This document shows, in pieces, positions 8,582 to 15,120 of a stretch of 64,000 nucleotides of DNA. The position numbers and the translations under genes were made by a program. The notes beneath the pieces were generated by a model. The model was not told the DNA's origin, ran no database searches, and worked only from the letters and a program-made list of their open reading frames with translations. Positions within the stretch are counted from its first letter, which is position 1; every line of letters starts with the position of its first letter. The stretch spans positions 1,488,001 to 1,552,000 of the forward strand of contig NZ_CP011853.1 in the NCBI RefSeq assembly GCF_001305675.1. The letters are read 5' to 3'. The stretch is from Gordonia phthalatica (lineage in GTDB: Bacteria > Actinomycetota > Actinomycetes > Mycobacteriales > Mycobacteriaceae).

Positions 8582-9475
8582 ATGCCCTTCCGATCCATGT
8601 CCTCGCACCGTCCGGTCCGCCGCGGCGCCGCACTGCTCGCGACCGTCGGCCTCGCCGCGACCCTGCTGACCGCCTGCGGATCCGACGCTGCCGACCCGTT
8701 CCGCGTCGGTAGCGACGGCAGTGCGACGATGCGGGTCGCAGCCGCGGTGTACGCCGGAGCCCTCCAGCGCACGGGCGTGCGGATCGAGGTGCAGCCGAAG
8801 CCGGAGGGCGACCGTCGCCTGCTCGACGAGACCGCGCAGGGCGACCTCGACCTCTTCCCGGCGTTCACCGGCGAGCTGCTGACGACATTGACGCCGAAGC
8901 CGGAGGCGACGTCGGCCGCAGACGTCGAGGACGCCGTCAACCGGGCGCTCCCGCAGGACGTGACGATCGGCGATCCGGCCGCGGTCGACAATCGTCGACA
9001 GCTGGTCCTGTCGCAGCGGCTCGTCGACGAACGGCACGTCACCGACCTCGCCGGATGCGGCGCGCTGCCGCCCGGCATGCCCCTGGTCACCACCGGAACC
9101 CTGACCGACGACGACAGAACCGCGTTCGCCGCGTGCCGGGTGGGACCGGTGACGGAGGGACTGACGGCGGCAGAGGTGGTGCGACGCGTCGCCTCGGGGA
9201 CGCAGCTCGGAACCCTCACCGGCCTCGAAGCCGCGACGGCGCTGGCTGGACACGACGACGTCACCGCAGTGCGGTCCGCGGACACCGGACCGAGGTCGCA
9301 GGACCTGGTGCCCGTGTTCCGTGCCGGGCGCGTGGGGAAGTCGCAGATGAAAGCGCTCAGCAGAGTGGCCGGCGAGCTCACGACCGCCGATCTCGCCGCG
9401 ATGGCGCAGAAGGTCGACGGCGGCGCCGATCCGACCGCCGTCGCGAACGAGTGGCTCAGCACCAGCGGCGGTTAG
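8582..9475 (+). CDS. OpuAC/ProX-type glycine-betaine-family substrate-binding lipoprotein, orphan
   Basis: 297 residues. The N-terminus is a lipoprotein signal: a basic stretch, hydrophobic LLATVGLAATLL, and lipobox LTAC with the acylated Cys at about residue 31. The mature part resembles the substrate-binding domain of glycine betaine/choline ABC transporters (FRVGSDGSATM at its start; LDLFPAFTGELL corresponds to the family's YTGT-type ligand loop). No permease or ATPase gene is near, so the partner must lie elsewhere or the protein works alone as a sensor or scavenger. The start is ATG at 8582; ATG at 8597 is possible. A strong stem-loop follows the gene. Confidence 0.78.
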   Translation: MPFRSMSSHRPVRRGAALLATVGLAATLLTACGSDAADPFRVGSDGSATMRVAAAVYAGALQRTGVRIEVQPKPEGDRRLLDETAQGDLDLFPAFTGELLTTLTPKPEATSAADVEDAVNRALPQDVTIGDPAAVDNRRQLVLSQRLVDERHVTDLAGCGALPPGMPLVTTGTLTDDDRTAFAACRVGPVTEGLTAAEVVRRVASGTQLGTLTGLEAATALAGHDDVTAVRSADTGPRSQDLVPVFRAGRVGKSQMKALSRVAGELTTADLAAMAQKVDGGADPTAVANEWLSTSGG

Positions 9476-9493
9476 GCCGTGTTGGATGAGTCG
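9472..9493. repeat. 22-bp repeat, copy 1 (with 41159-41180)
   Basis: The segment begins within the stop codon of the OpuAC-type gene and matches 41159-41180 at 21 of 22 positions; the shared core is CGTGTTGGATGAGTCG. Its meaning is unknown. Confidence 0.6.
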
Positions 9494-9503
9494 CAGAGAC
9501 ACG

Positions 9504-9550
9504 CGTGCCGTGTCCCGCGCCCCCCGAATCGGGGCACGGAACACGGCACG
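9504..9550. terminator. Bidirectional stem-loop between convergent genes
   Basis: A 20-base arm starting CGTGCCGTGT at 9504 pairs with 9531-9550, ending ACACGGCACG. Two pairs are G-T, and the tip is CCCC...GGGG. It lies between the ends of the OpuAC-type gene and the SDR gene. There is no T-tract. Confidence 0.7.
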
Positions 9551-9567
9551 GAGCGGTGCGGCGGGTG

Positions 9568-10398
9568 CTACTTGGTCTTCGAGAACGCCCAGCCGGCGAG
9601 GCGGGCGCTGATGCTCTGGTAGCCCGAGGCGACGAGGCGGACGCTCAGGTCCAGCACCTTGGCGTCGAGGCCCACCAGTACGCGGGCGCGGTCGCGTTCC
9701 ACGGCCTTGATGATGATGTCGGCGGCCTTCTCCGAGCTGGTGTTCGCCAGGTACTTGTCGAACAGCTCGGCGCTCTTGGCCTGATCGTGGTCACCGGAGG
9801 TGGTGGCGTTGCGGGCGATCGCGGTCTTGATGCCGCCCGGATGCACGCAGGTCACCTTGACCGGGTGCTTCGCGATGATCATCTCCTGGTTCAGCGCCTC
9901 CGTGAAGCCGCGGACCGCGAACTTGGCCGAGTTGTACGCCGCCTGCCCCGGCTCGGCGAGGAGGCCGAACAGCGACGAGGTGTTGACGACGTGGCCGTCG
10001 CCCGACGCGATCAGGTACGGCAGGAACGCCTTGGTTCCGTTGACGACGCCCCAGTAGTCGATGTCCATGACACGCTCGATGTCCTTGAACTCCATCGTCT
10101 CGACCTCGCCGTGGTGCGCGATGCCCGCGTTGTTGAAGATCGCGTTGACGGTGCCGAAGTGCTCGGCGACGGTGTCGGCGTACTCGAGCACGGCCTCGCG
10201 CTCGGCGACGTTCAGCAGCTGGCTGTGGACCTGGGCGCCGGTCGCGGCGACGAGGCGCTCGGTCTCGGCGAGGCCGTCGGGGTTCACATCGGAGATGGCG
10301 ATCTTCGCGCCGCGCTTGCCGAGTTTGATGGCCAGGTCGCGACCCATGCCGGAACCGGCGCCGGTGATGACGATGACCTTGTTGTTGAAGTCCTTCAT
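9568..10398 (-). CDS. SadH-like short-chain dehydrogenase/reductase
   Basis: 276-residue classical SDR. The cofactor motif TGAGSGMG (about residues 12-19), NNAG (about 88-91) and the catalytic Ser with YNSAK (about 143 and 156-160) are all present. Length and sequence style resemble mycobacterial SadH, the SDR of the mymA operon, which also sits with a flavin monooxygenase. It probably oxidises or reduces a hydroxy/keto lipid or alicyclic intermediate made by the adjacent monooxygenase. The ATG start is preceded by AGGAGAT. Only about 40 bases separate it from the upstream monooxygenase gene, so the two form an operon. Confidence 0.85.
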   Translation of the reverse strand: MKDFNNKVIVITGAGSGMGRDLAIKLGKRGAKIAISDVNPDGLAETERLVAATGAQVHSQLLNVAEREAVLEYADTVAEHFGTVNAIFNNAGIAHHGEVETMEFKDIERVMDIDYWGVVNGTKAFLPYLIASGDGHVVNTSSLFGLLAEPGQAAYNSAKFAVRGFTEALNQEMIIAKHPVKVTCVHPGGIKTAIARNATTSGDHDQAKSAELFDKYLANTSSEKAADIIIKAVERDRARVLVGLDAKVLDLSVRLVASGYQSISARLAGWAFSKTK

Positions 10399-10439
10399 GT
10401 CTTATCTCCTGGAGTGTTCGGGTGGTGCAGTGGTGAGGA

Positions 10440-11972
10440 TCAGGCGTCAGCGGCGGCGGGCTCGTCGGCCTCGTCGGCCGGGGCGACGAACTCGTCGGCC
10501 GTCTTCACGTCGTACGCGGCGACGTCGAACGACCGTGTCTGGTTGCGGAAGTTGAAGGTGAAGCCGGGCCACAGGACGGTGATGTTGCCGTGCTCGTCCT
10601 TGTACCACGAGGCGCAGCCGCCGTTGACCCACACGCTCTTTTTGAGGTTGTCCTGAAGGCTGCGGTTGAACGCGTCCTGCACCGACTTCTTGACGTCGAC
10701 GCGGACGATGCCGCGCGACCGGGTCTTGCGGACGTAGTCGACGAGGTAGTTCAGCTGGGACTCGATCATGTAGACCATGGAGGTGTGGCCGAGGCCGGTC
10801 GACGGGCCGATGAGCAGCATCAGGTTCGGGAAGCCGTGGATGAACGAGCCCTTGTAGGCCTGCATGCCGTCGACCGCCCAGACCTCCGACAGGCTCTTGC
10901 CGCCGACGCCGACGATCGTGTCGAAGACGGGGGAGTCGGTGACGTGGAAACCAGTGGCGATGACGATGACGTCGACGTCGCGCTCGGTGCCGTCCTTGGT
11001 GACGATGCCGGTCTCGGTCACGCGGGCGATGCCGTCGGTCACCAGTTCCACGTTGTCCTGGTCGAGGGTCGGGTACCACTCGTTGGACTTCAGGATGCGC
11101 TTGCAGCCCACCGCGAACTTCGGGGTGACGGCCTCGCGCAGCTTCGGATCACGGATGCCCTTGAAGATGTTGCCGCGCGAGAGGATCTCGACCGGCTTGA
11201 GCGCCTTCGGGGCGTAGGTCATGCCTGCGGCGACGATCTCGTTGAACGAGTAGATGCCGCCGCGGATCGCCGACTGGAAACCGGGGATGTTCTTGAACGC
11301 CCAGTTCTCCAGGCCCAGGTAGGGGCGCTCGTTGCGGGGGATGATCCACGGAGCGGTGCGCTGGTAGACGTCCATGTGGCCGACGACCCTGCCGAGCTGC
11401 GGGACCACCTGGATGGCGGAGGCGCCGGTGCCGATCACCGCGACGCGCTTGCCCGCGAAGTCGTAGCCCTCATCCCAGCGGGCGGTGTGGACCATCTTGC
11501 CCTGGAAGCCCTCGATGCCCTCGATGTCGGGGAGGTTGGGCTCGCAGAGCGGGCCGACGCCGCCGACCAGGGTGCGTGCGGTCAGGCTGTGCGCCTCGCC
11601 GTCGCGGGTGTAGTCGATCTCCCAGCGGCCGAGGTCCTCGTTCCACTCGGCGTGGGTGACGTCGGAGCCGAACAGCGACTTCTCGCCGATGCCGTGCTCG
11701 TCGGCCACCTTGTTGATGTACCGGTGGATCTCCGGCTGGTGCGAGTACGAGCGCGACCACTCGGGGTTCATGGCGAACGAGTAGGAGTACAGGTGCGAGG
11801 GGACGTCGCACGCGGCGCCCGGGTACACGTTGTCGCGCCAGGTGCCGCCGAAGTCCTGCCCGCGGTCGAGGAGCACGTAGTCCTCGACGCCTTCCTGCGT
11901 GAGCTTGATGGCGGCGCCGAGGCCGGAGAAGCCCGCTCCGATGATCGCGATCTCTACATCATGCGTTGTCAT
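10440..11972 (-). CDS. Flavin-containing Baeyer-Villiger-type monooxygenase
   Basis: 510 residues. Two Rossmann motifs are visible: GAGFSGLG near the N-terminus for FAD and GTGASA at about 180 for NADPH. Between them lies the BVMO fingerprint FxGxxxHxxxW as FQGKMVHTARW at about 153-163. The expected reaction is NADPH- and O2-dependent oxygenation of a ketone to an ester or lactone; the substrate is not predictable. I chose ATG at 11972 rather than a TTG 12 codons earlier, because the earlier start would lie within the operator palindromes. The downstream SDR in the operon could supply the ketone substrate. A divergent TetR gene probably controls both. Confidence 0.87.
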   Translation of the reverse strand: MTTHDVEIAIIGAGFSGLGAAIKLTQEGVEDYVLLDRGQDFGGTWRDNVYPGAACDVPSHLYSYSFAMNPEWSRSYSHQPEIHRYINKVADEHGIGEKSLFGSDVTHAEWNEDLGRWEIDYTRDGEAHSLTARTLVGGVGPLCEPNLPDIEGIEGFQGKMVHTARWDEGYDFAGKRVAVIGTGASAIQVVPQLGRVVGHMDVYQRTAPWIIPRNERPYLGLENWAFKNIPGFQSAIRGGIYSFNEIVAAGMTYAPKALKPVEILSRGNIFKGIRDPKLREAVTPKFAVGCKRILKSNEWYPTLDQDNVELVTDGIARVTETGIVTKDGTERDVDVIVIATGFHVTDSPVFDTIVGVGGKSLSEVWAVDGMQAYKGSFIHGFPNLMLLIGPSTGLGHTSMVYMIESQLNYLVDYVRKTRSRGIVRVDVKKSVQDAFNRSLQDNLKKSVWVNGGCASWYKDEHGNITVLWPGFTFNFRNQTRSFDVAAYDVKTADEFVAPADEADEPAAADA

Positions 11973-11993
11973 GGTGACAACGATAAGAGTCTG

Positions 11994-12030
11994 TTGACCG
12001 AGAGTCAATAGCTAATTGAACTTTGGTCAA
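11994..12030. promoter_or_regulatory. Two TetR-type operator palindromes
   Basis: TTGACCGAGAGTCAA (11994-12008) and TTGAACTTTGGTCAA (12016-12030) share the form TTGAN-N5-GTCAA. Their centres are 22 bp apart, two helical turns, in the divergent promoter region between the monooxygenase and TetR genes. Confidence 0.75.
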
Positions 12031-12038
12031 TAAGGCCC

Positions 12039-12050
12039 TACGGTGGTGAC
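12039..12050 (+). promoter_or_regulatory. -10 box for leaderless tetR mRNA
   Basis: TACGGT at 12039-12044. The predicted +1 is 12051, the A of the ATG. The operator palindromes lie immediately upstream, where the -35 region would be. Confidence 0.5.
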
Positions 12051-12656
12051 ATGACCACGACGAGAACCCGCATGAGTCCGGCAGCACGACGTCGACAGCT
12101 CATCGACCTCGGCGTCGACATGGCCCGTACCGTGCCGTTGGAGTCGGTGACCATGGAGGCGGTGGCCGAAGCCGCGGGGGTGTCGAAGGGGCTCATCTTC
12201 CACTACTTCGAGTCGAAGGCCGACTTCCACCTGTGCGTCATCACGGAGCAGGCGCAGGAGATGCTGGATCGGACCGAGCCGCAGGAGGAGCTGGGGGATC
12301 CGATTGCGATGCTCACCGCGTCGATGGCCGCCTACGTCGATTACGTTGCGGACAACGGTCGCGGCTTCGTCGGCGTCATCCGCGGTGCCGCGAGTGCCGA
12401 CGACGCCATCCGCGAGGTCGCCGACAGGACCCGCGCGCAGATGACCGAACGGATCCTGTCGCGAGCGGATCGGATCGGCATCGAGCGCACGCCGGCCATC
12501 GAGATGGGCGTCGCCGGGTGGATCGCCTTCGTCGAGGAGTTGCTGGTGCGGTGGCTCGACGAGCCGGTCATCACAAGGGACCAACTGGTCGACATCTTCG
12601 TCACGGCCCTGCCTGCGCTCGCCGGCGTCGTCGGCATGGTCACCGCGGGGGAGTAG
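12051..12656 (+). CDS. TetR-family transcriptional regulator
   Basis: 201 residues. The N-terminal helix-turn-helix is clear: VTMEAVAEAAGVSKGLIFHY at about residues 34-53, followed by a divergent ligand-binding domain. It lies 78 bases from, and divergent to, the monooxygenase-SDR operon, with two operator-like palindromes between. It is most likely a local autoregulated repressor that releases when the monooxygenase substrate or a related lipid or ketone binds; the ligand is inferred only from context. The start is probably leaderless. Confidence 0.87.
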   Translation: MTTTRTRMSPAARRRQLIDLGVDMARTVPLESVTMEAVAEAAGVSKGLIFHYFESKADFHLCVITEQAQEMLDRTEPQEELGDPIAMLTASMAAYVDYVADNGRGFVGVIRGAASADDAIREVADRTRAQMTERILSRADRIGIERTPAIEMGVAGWIAFVEELLVRWLDEPVITRDQLVDIFVTALPALAGVVGMVTAGE

Positions 12657-12962
12657 GGCGCCGCGAACTCATTCGCCACAGTGCGGCCCGCGCGTGACGA
12701 CTGTCGGTTGCCGTCCACCGAATCGATGAGTGATCCAGTTCATCTGTGACCGACGGTACTTGCATCGGTTCAGATGAATCTGTCGCGGCGACAACCGCCA
12801 GGTAGCAATTTCACCTGGCATTTCGTCGAACTGTTACAAACGTGGATAAAAGTTTTGTATCCGCCTCATCGTTTCACTGATGGGGAGAGATGTTCTTCCC
12901 CTTCCGCTCCCTTTAGCGTCGTCTTCCGTAATCCACAAGGGTCCAACGGAAGGGGAGCCGAC
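12657..12962 (+). promoter_or_regulatory. Structured, A/T-richer leader upstream of the GT2 gene (riboswitch-like)
   Basis: About 300 bases without a gene, visibly richer in A/T than its surroundings. Stem-loops I can draw are: GCCAGGT (12797-12803) with ACCTGGC (12813-12819); GGGGAGA (12882-12888) with TCTTCCCC (12894-12901); and CTTCCGT (12923-12929) with ACGGAAG (12946-12952). TTCCCCTTCC at 12896-12905 can alternatively pair with GGAAGGGGA at 12948-12956, which is the Shine-Dalgarno of the GTG at 12963. The hairpin at 12882-12901 and the pairing that hides the ribosome site exclude each other. I do not match it to a known riboswitch class. Confidence 0.45.
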
Positions 12963-14042
12963 GTGCTGACAGTCCTCGTCCCGGCGCACAAGGGCGGCCA
13001 CGTCCATGGGAGTGACGCGCAGCCGCAGATCATCGAGATGCTGGACTCGCTTGCGGCCCAGACGGTGGTTCCGGACCGCATCGTCGTCCTGATCAACAAC
13101 TGCACCGACGACACCCCGGAACTCGCTGCGGCGGCCGGAGCTGAAGTCCTTCATGTACCCCCGAATCCGCACAAGAAGGCCGGTGCGCTGAACTGGTGGC
13201 TCGACGAGAACCTCGCGGTGCTCGAAACCACCGACCAGATCCTGGTGATGGACGCCGACACGATCCTGGAACCGGAGTTCGTCGAGAACGCGCGCAAGCG
13301 GATCGACTCGGGCTACCACGCGGTCGGCGGCGTCTTCCTCGGCAAGGAGGGCGGTGGCTTCGTCGGCATGCTGCAGCGCAATGAGTACGCGAGATACGCC
13401 CGGGACATCGAACGGCGCAACGGGCGATCACTGGTTCTCACCGGGACCGCGACCGTCTTCACCATCCGGGCGCTCAGGCACGTCGTCGCCGGTCGGGAAT
13501 CGGGGCTGATCCCGAACTCGGCGGCGAGCGGTGAGCGGGCCCAGGTCTACGACACCAAGGCGCTGACCGAAGACAACGAACTGACCTTCGCGCTGCTCCA
13601 CCTCGGGTACAAGATCATCGCGCCCGTCGAGTGCGGCCTCACGACCGAGGTCATGGAGACCTGGGGCGACCTGGCCAAGCAGCGCGAACGGTGGAAGCGC
13701 GGCGCCATCGAGAACAACCGCCACTACGGCCTCACCCGATACACCCTCAACTACTGGCGTCTCCAGCTCTGGGGCCAGATCGGCATCTTCGTCACGATCG
13801 CCTACCTCGCCACGCTCGTGTGGGCCGTCGCGAGCCTGTCGATCACGGTCTTCTGGGTGTGGATCCTCGTCACGGCCGTCTACGCCGTCGAACGATTCGT
13901 CACCGTCGTCGGGCGTCGCGGCCTACGGCAGGGTCTGATCGGGTTCCTCATCGTCGTCGAGATGCCGTACGACATCTTCCTCCAAGGCGTTCAACTTAAA
14001 GCCATCGCAGCATCGGCGCTGCACACCCGCGCGTCCTGGTGA
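12963..14042 (+). CDS. Processive family 2 glycosyltransferase (BcsA/hyaluronan-synthase-like)
   Basis: 359 residues. The GT-A domain has the nucleotide-binding start LTVLVPAHKGG, the DxD-like DADT, the acceptor-base TEDNEL and the QRERWKRG form of the Q(Q/R)xRW motif of processive synthases. At least two or three membrane helices follow from about residue 275 (IGIFVTIAYLATLVWAVASL). This predicts polymerisation and export of a beta-linked polysaccharide from a UDP- or polyprenyl-linked sugar. The start is GTG at 12963 with AAGGGGAG just upstream; the open frame back to 12774 is leader. The gene is followed by a small LAQTG membrane protein and a sortase-like gene. The polymer is unknown. Confidence 0.78.
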   Translation: MLTVLVPAHKGGHVHGSDAQPQIIEMLDSLAAQTVVPDRIVVLINNCTDDTPELAAAAGAEVLHVPPNPHKKAGALNWWLDENLAVLETTDQILVMDADTILEPEFVENARKRIDSGYHAVGGVFLGKEGGGFVGMLQRNEYARYARDIERRNGRSLVLTGTATVFTIRALRHVVAGRESGLIPNSAASGERAQVYDTKALTEDNELTFALLHLGYKIIAPVECGLTTEVMETWGDLAKQRERWKRGAIENNRHYGLTRYTLNYWRLQLWGQIGIFVTIAYLATLVWAVASLSITVFWVWILVTAVYAVERFVTVVGRRGLRQGLIGFLIVVEMPYDIFLQGVQLKAIAASALHTRASW

Positions 14043-14077
14043 CGCGCTCCGCACTACACAAGTCAGGAGTCTTGACC

Positions 14078-14347
14078 ATGGCAATCGCCTCCCCAGTCAG
14101 CGCAGTCGGACCGCTCGCCCAGACCGGAGTCGGCGCGACCGCATCCATCGGCGCGCTCGCCACGACGGTCGACGGATGGACCGCCGCCGCCCTCGGCGCC
14201 GTCTTCATCCTGCTCGCCGCATTCACTCTCTTCGGCGCGGCCGGTGCGCTCGCACGCACCCTGCCGATGCCGGGATTCCGGTATCGGACTCCGAAGCTCC
14301 TCGCACCGTCCGACGACGAGTATCTGGCGCTCGTCGGAGGTGCGTGA
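14078..14347 (+). CDS. Small membrane protein with LAQTG sequence
   Basis: 89 residues, not recognised as a known family. Residues 13-18 read PLAQTG, resembling the LAxTG recognition sequence of actinobacterial sortases. A Thr/Ala-rich stretch follows, then one clear membrane helix (WTAAALGAVFILLAAFTLFG, about residues 35-54) and a basic C-terminal tail with RTLPMPGFRYR. The start is ATG at 14078 with AGGAG eight bases upstream. The stop TGA overlaps the ATG of the next, sortase-like gene (TGATG), so the two are coupled. Only 12 residues precede the motif, so if it is a sortase substrate the anchored product would be tiny. The motif could also be chance. Confidence 0.6.
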   Translation: MAIASPVSAVGPLAQTGVGATASIGALATTVDGWTAAALGAVFILLAAFTLFGAAGALARTLPMPGFRYRTPKLLAPSDDEYLALVGGA

Positions 14348-14997
14348 TGGCCGACGACGGACCGTGCTACCGAGCCCGGCGGCTGCCGCTCGGCGTGCTG
14401 ACGACCGTGGCGGTCGTCGCGTTGATCGCCGGGCTGGCCGGTGCCCTCATGGCCATCGGCGGGTCGCCGCGTGCAGACGGTTCGGAGGTCGAGCCCGCTG
14501 TGGCGACGGCGGCCGCGGACCGAGCCTCCGCGCCGGTGCGGATCAAGGTGGGTCCGCAGGACGGCGTCCGTGCGATGGACGCTCCCGTCTCGGTGATGCC
14601 GTCGGCGTGCACCGACGTCATCGAGCCTCCGTACGACTCCCGAGTCGGCGACGTGTTCTGGTGCTCGGACTACGCCGCGCTCGGCAGCGGAGGTGACCGG
14701 CCGACGGTGCTCGCCGGTCACGCGGGCGCCTCGATCGATACTGTCTTCAACGATCTGTACCCGCGCGGTGACGCCTTCGTCGGTCAGACCGTCCGCTTCG
14801 AGACCGCGGGCGCCGGCGAGCGCGCTTATCGTGTGACCGCCGTGTACACGCCGGCGAAGGCGGACCTCCCGTATCTGACGCAGGTGTGGGGGACGCCGGG
14901 ACAGCAGCTGGGCGGTCGCGTCGTCCTCGTCACCTGCCTGCAGACCCCGGACGGGGCGTGGGGCAAGAACTACGTCGCGGTGCTCAGCCCCGCCTGA
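14347..14997 (+). CDS. Sortase-like protein (class E/F type), catalytic Arg not evident
   Basis: 216 residues. A short cytoplasmic N-terminus leads into one membrane anchor (LGVLTTVAVVALIAGLAGAL, about residues 17-36), then a linker and an extracellular sortase domain. The catalytic His lies in TVLAGHAGAS and the Cys in VVLVTCLQTP, both in expected order and spacing. The Arg normally found after the Cys is not visible: the following sequence DGAWGKNYVAV has Lys and Asn instead. Two other Cys residues, in SACTDV and WCSDY, may form a disulfide. The gene overlaps the LAQTG protein gene. The family is reasonably clear; activity is uncertain. Confidence 0.72.
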   Translation: MADDGPCYRARRLPLGVLTTVAVVALIAGLAGALMAIGGSPRADGSEVEPAVATAAADRASAPVRIKVGPQDGVRAMDAPVSVMPSACTDVIEPPYDSRVGDVFWCSDYAALGSGGDRPTVLAGHAGASIDTVFNDLYPRGDAFVGQTVRFETAGAGERAYRVTAVYTPAKADLPYLTQVWGTPGQQLGGRVVLVTCLQTPDGAWGKNYVAVLSPA

Positions 14998-15044
14998 CCG
15001 GACGCCCGAACCGAAGCCGGCCGCGGCGACCTCGACGACGAAAA

Positions 15045-15083
15045 GAAGGCCCGCCCCATCGGAATCCGATGGGGCGGGCCTTC
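15045..15083. terminator. Bidirectional terminator, sortase-like gene / kgd
   Basis: A perfect 18-bp stem, GAAGGCCCGCCCCATCGG (15045-15062) and its complement at 15066-15083, with loop AAT. Read towards kgd's downstream side (minus strand), the stem is followed by a T-rich stretch, CTTTTC, so it is best suited to end kgd transcription. Confidence 0.9.
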
Positions 15084-15120
15084 TCAGGTCGTGCGCCGGA
15101 GCGTCACGCGCGGGGCGACG

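Noticed and set aside
12780..12962. A c-di-GMP (GEMM) or c-di-AMP (ydaO) riboswitch
   Set aside because: A CCAGGTAGCAA stretch is faintly GEMM-like, but the surrounding conserved parts are absent; I keep only an unassigned structured leader.
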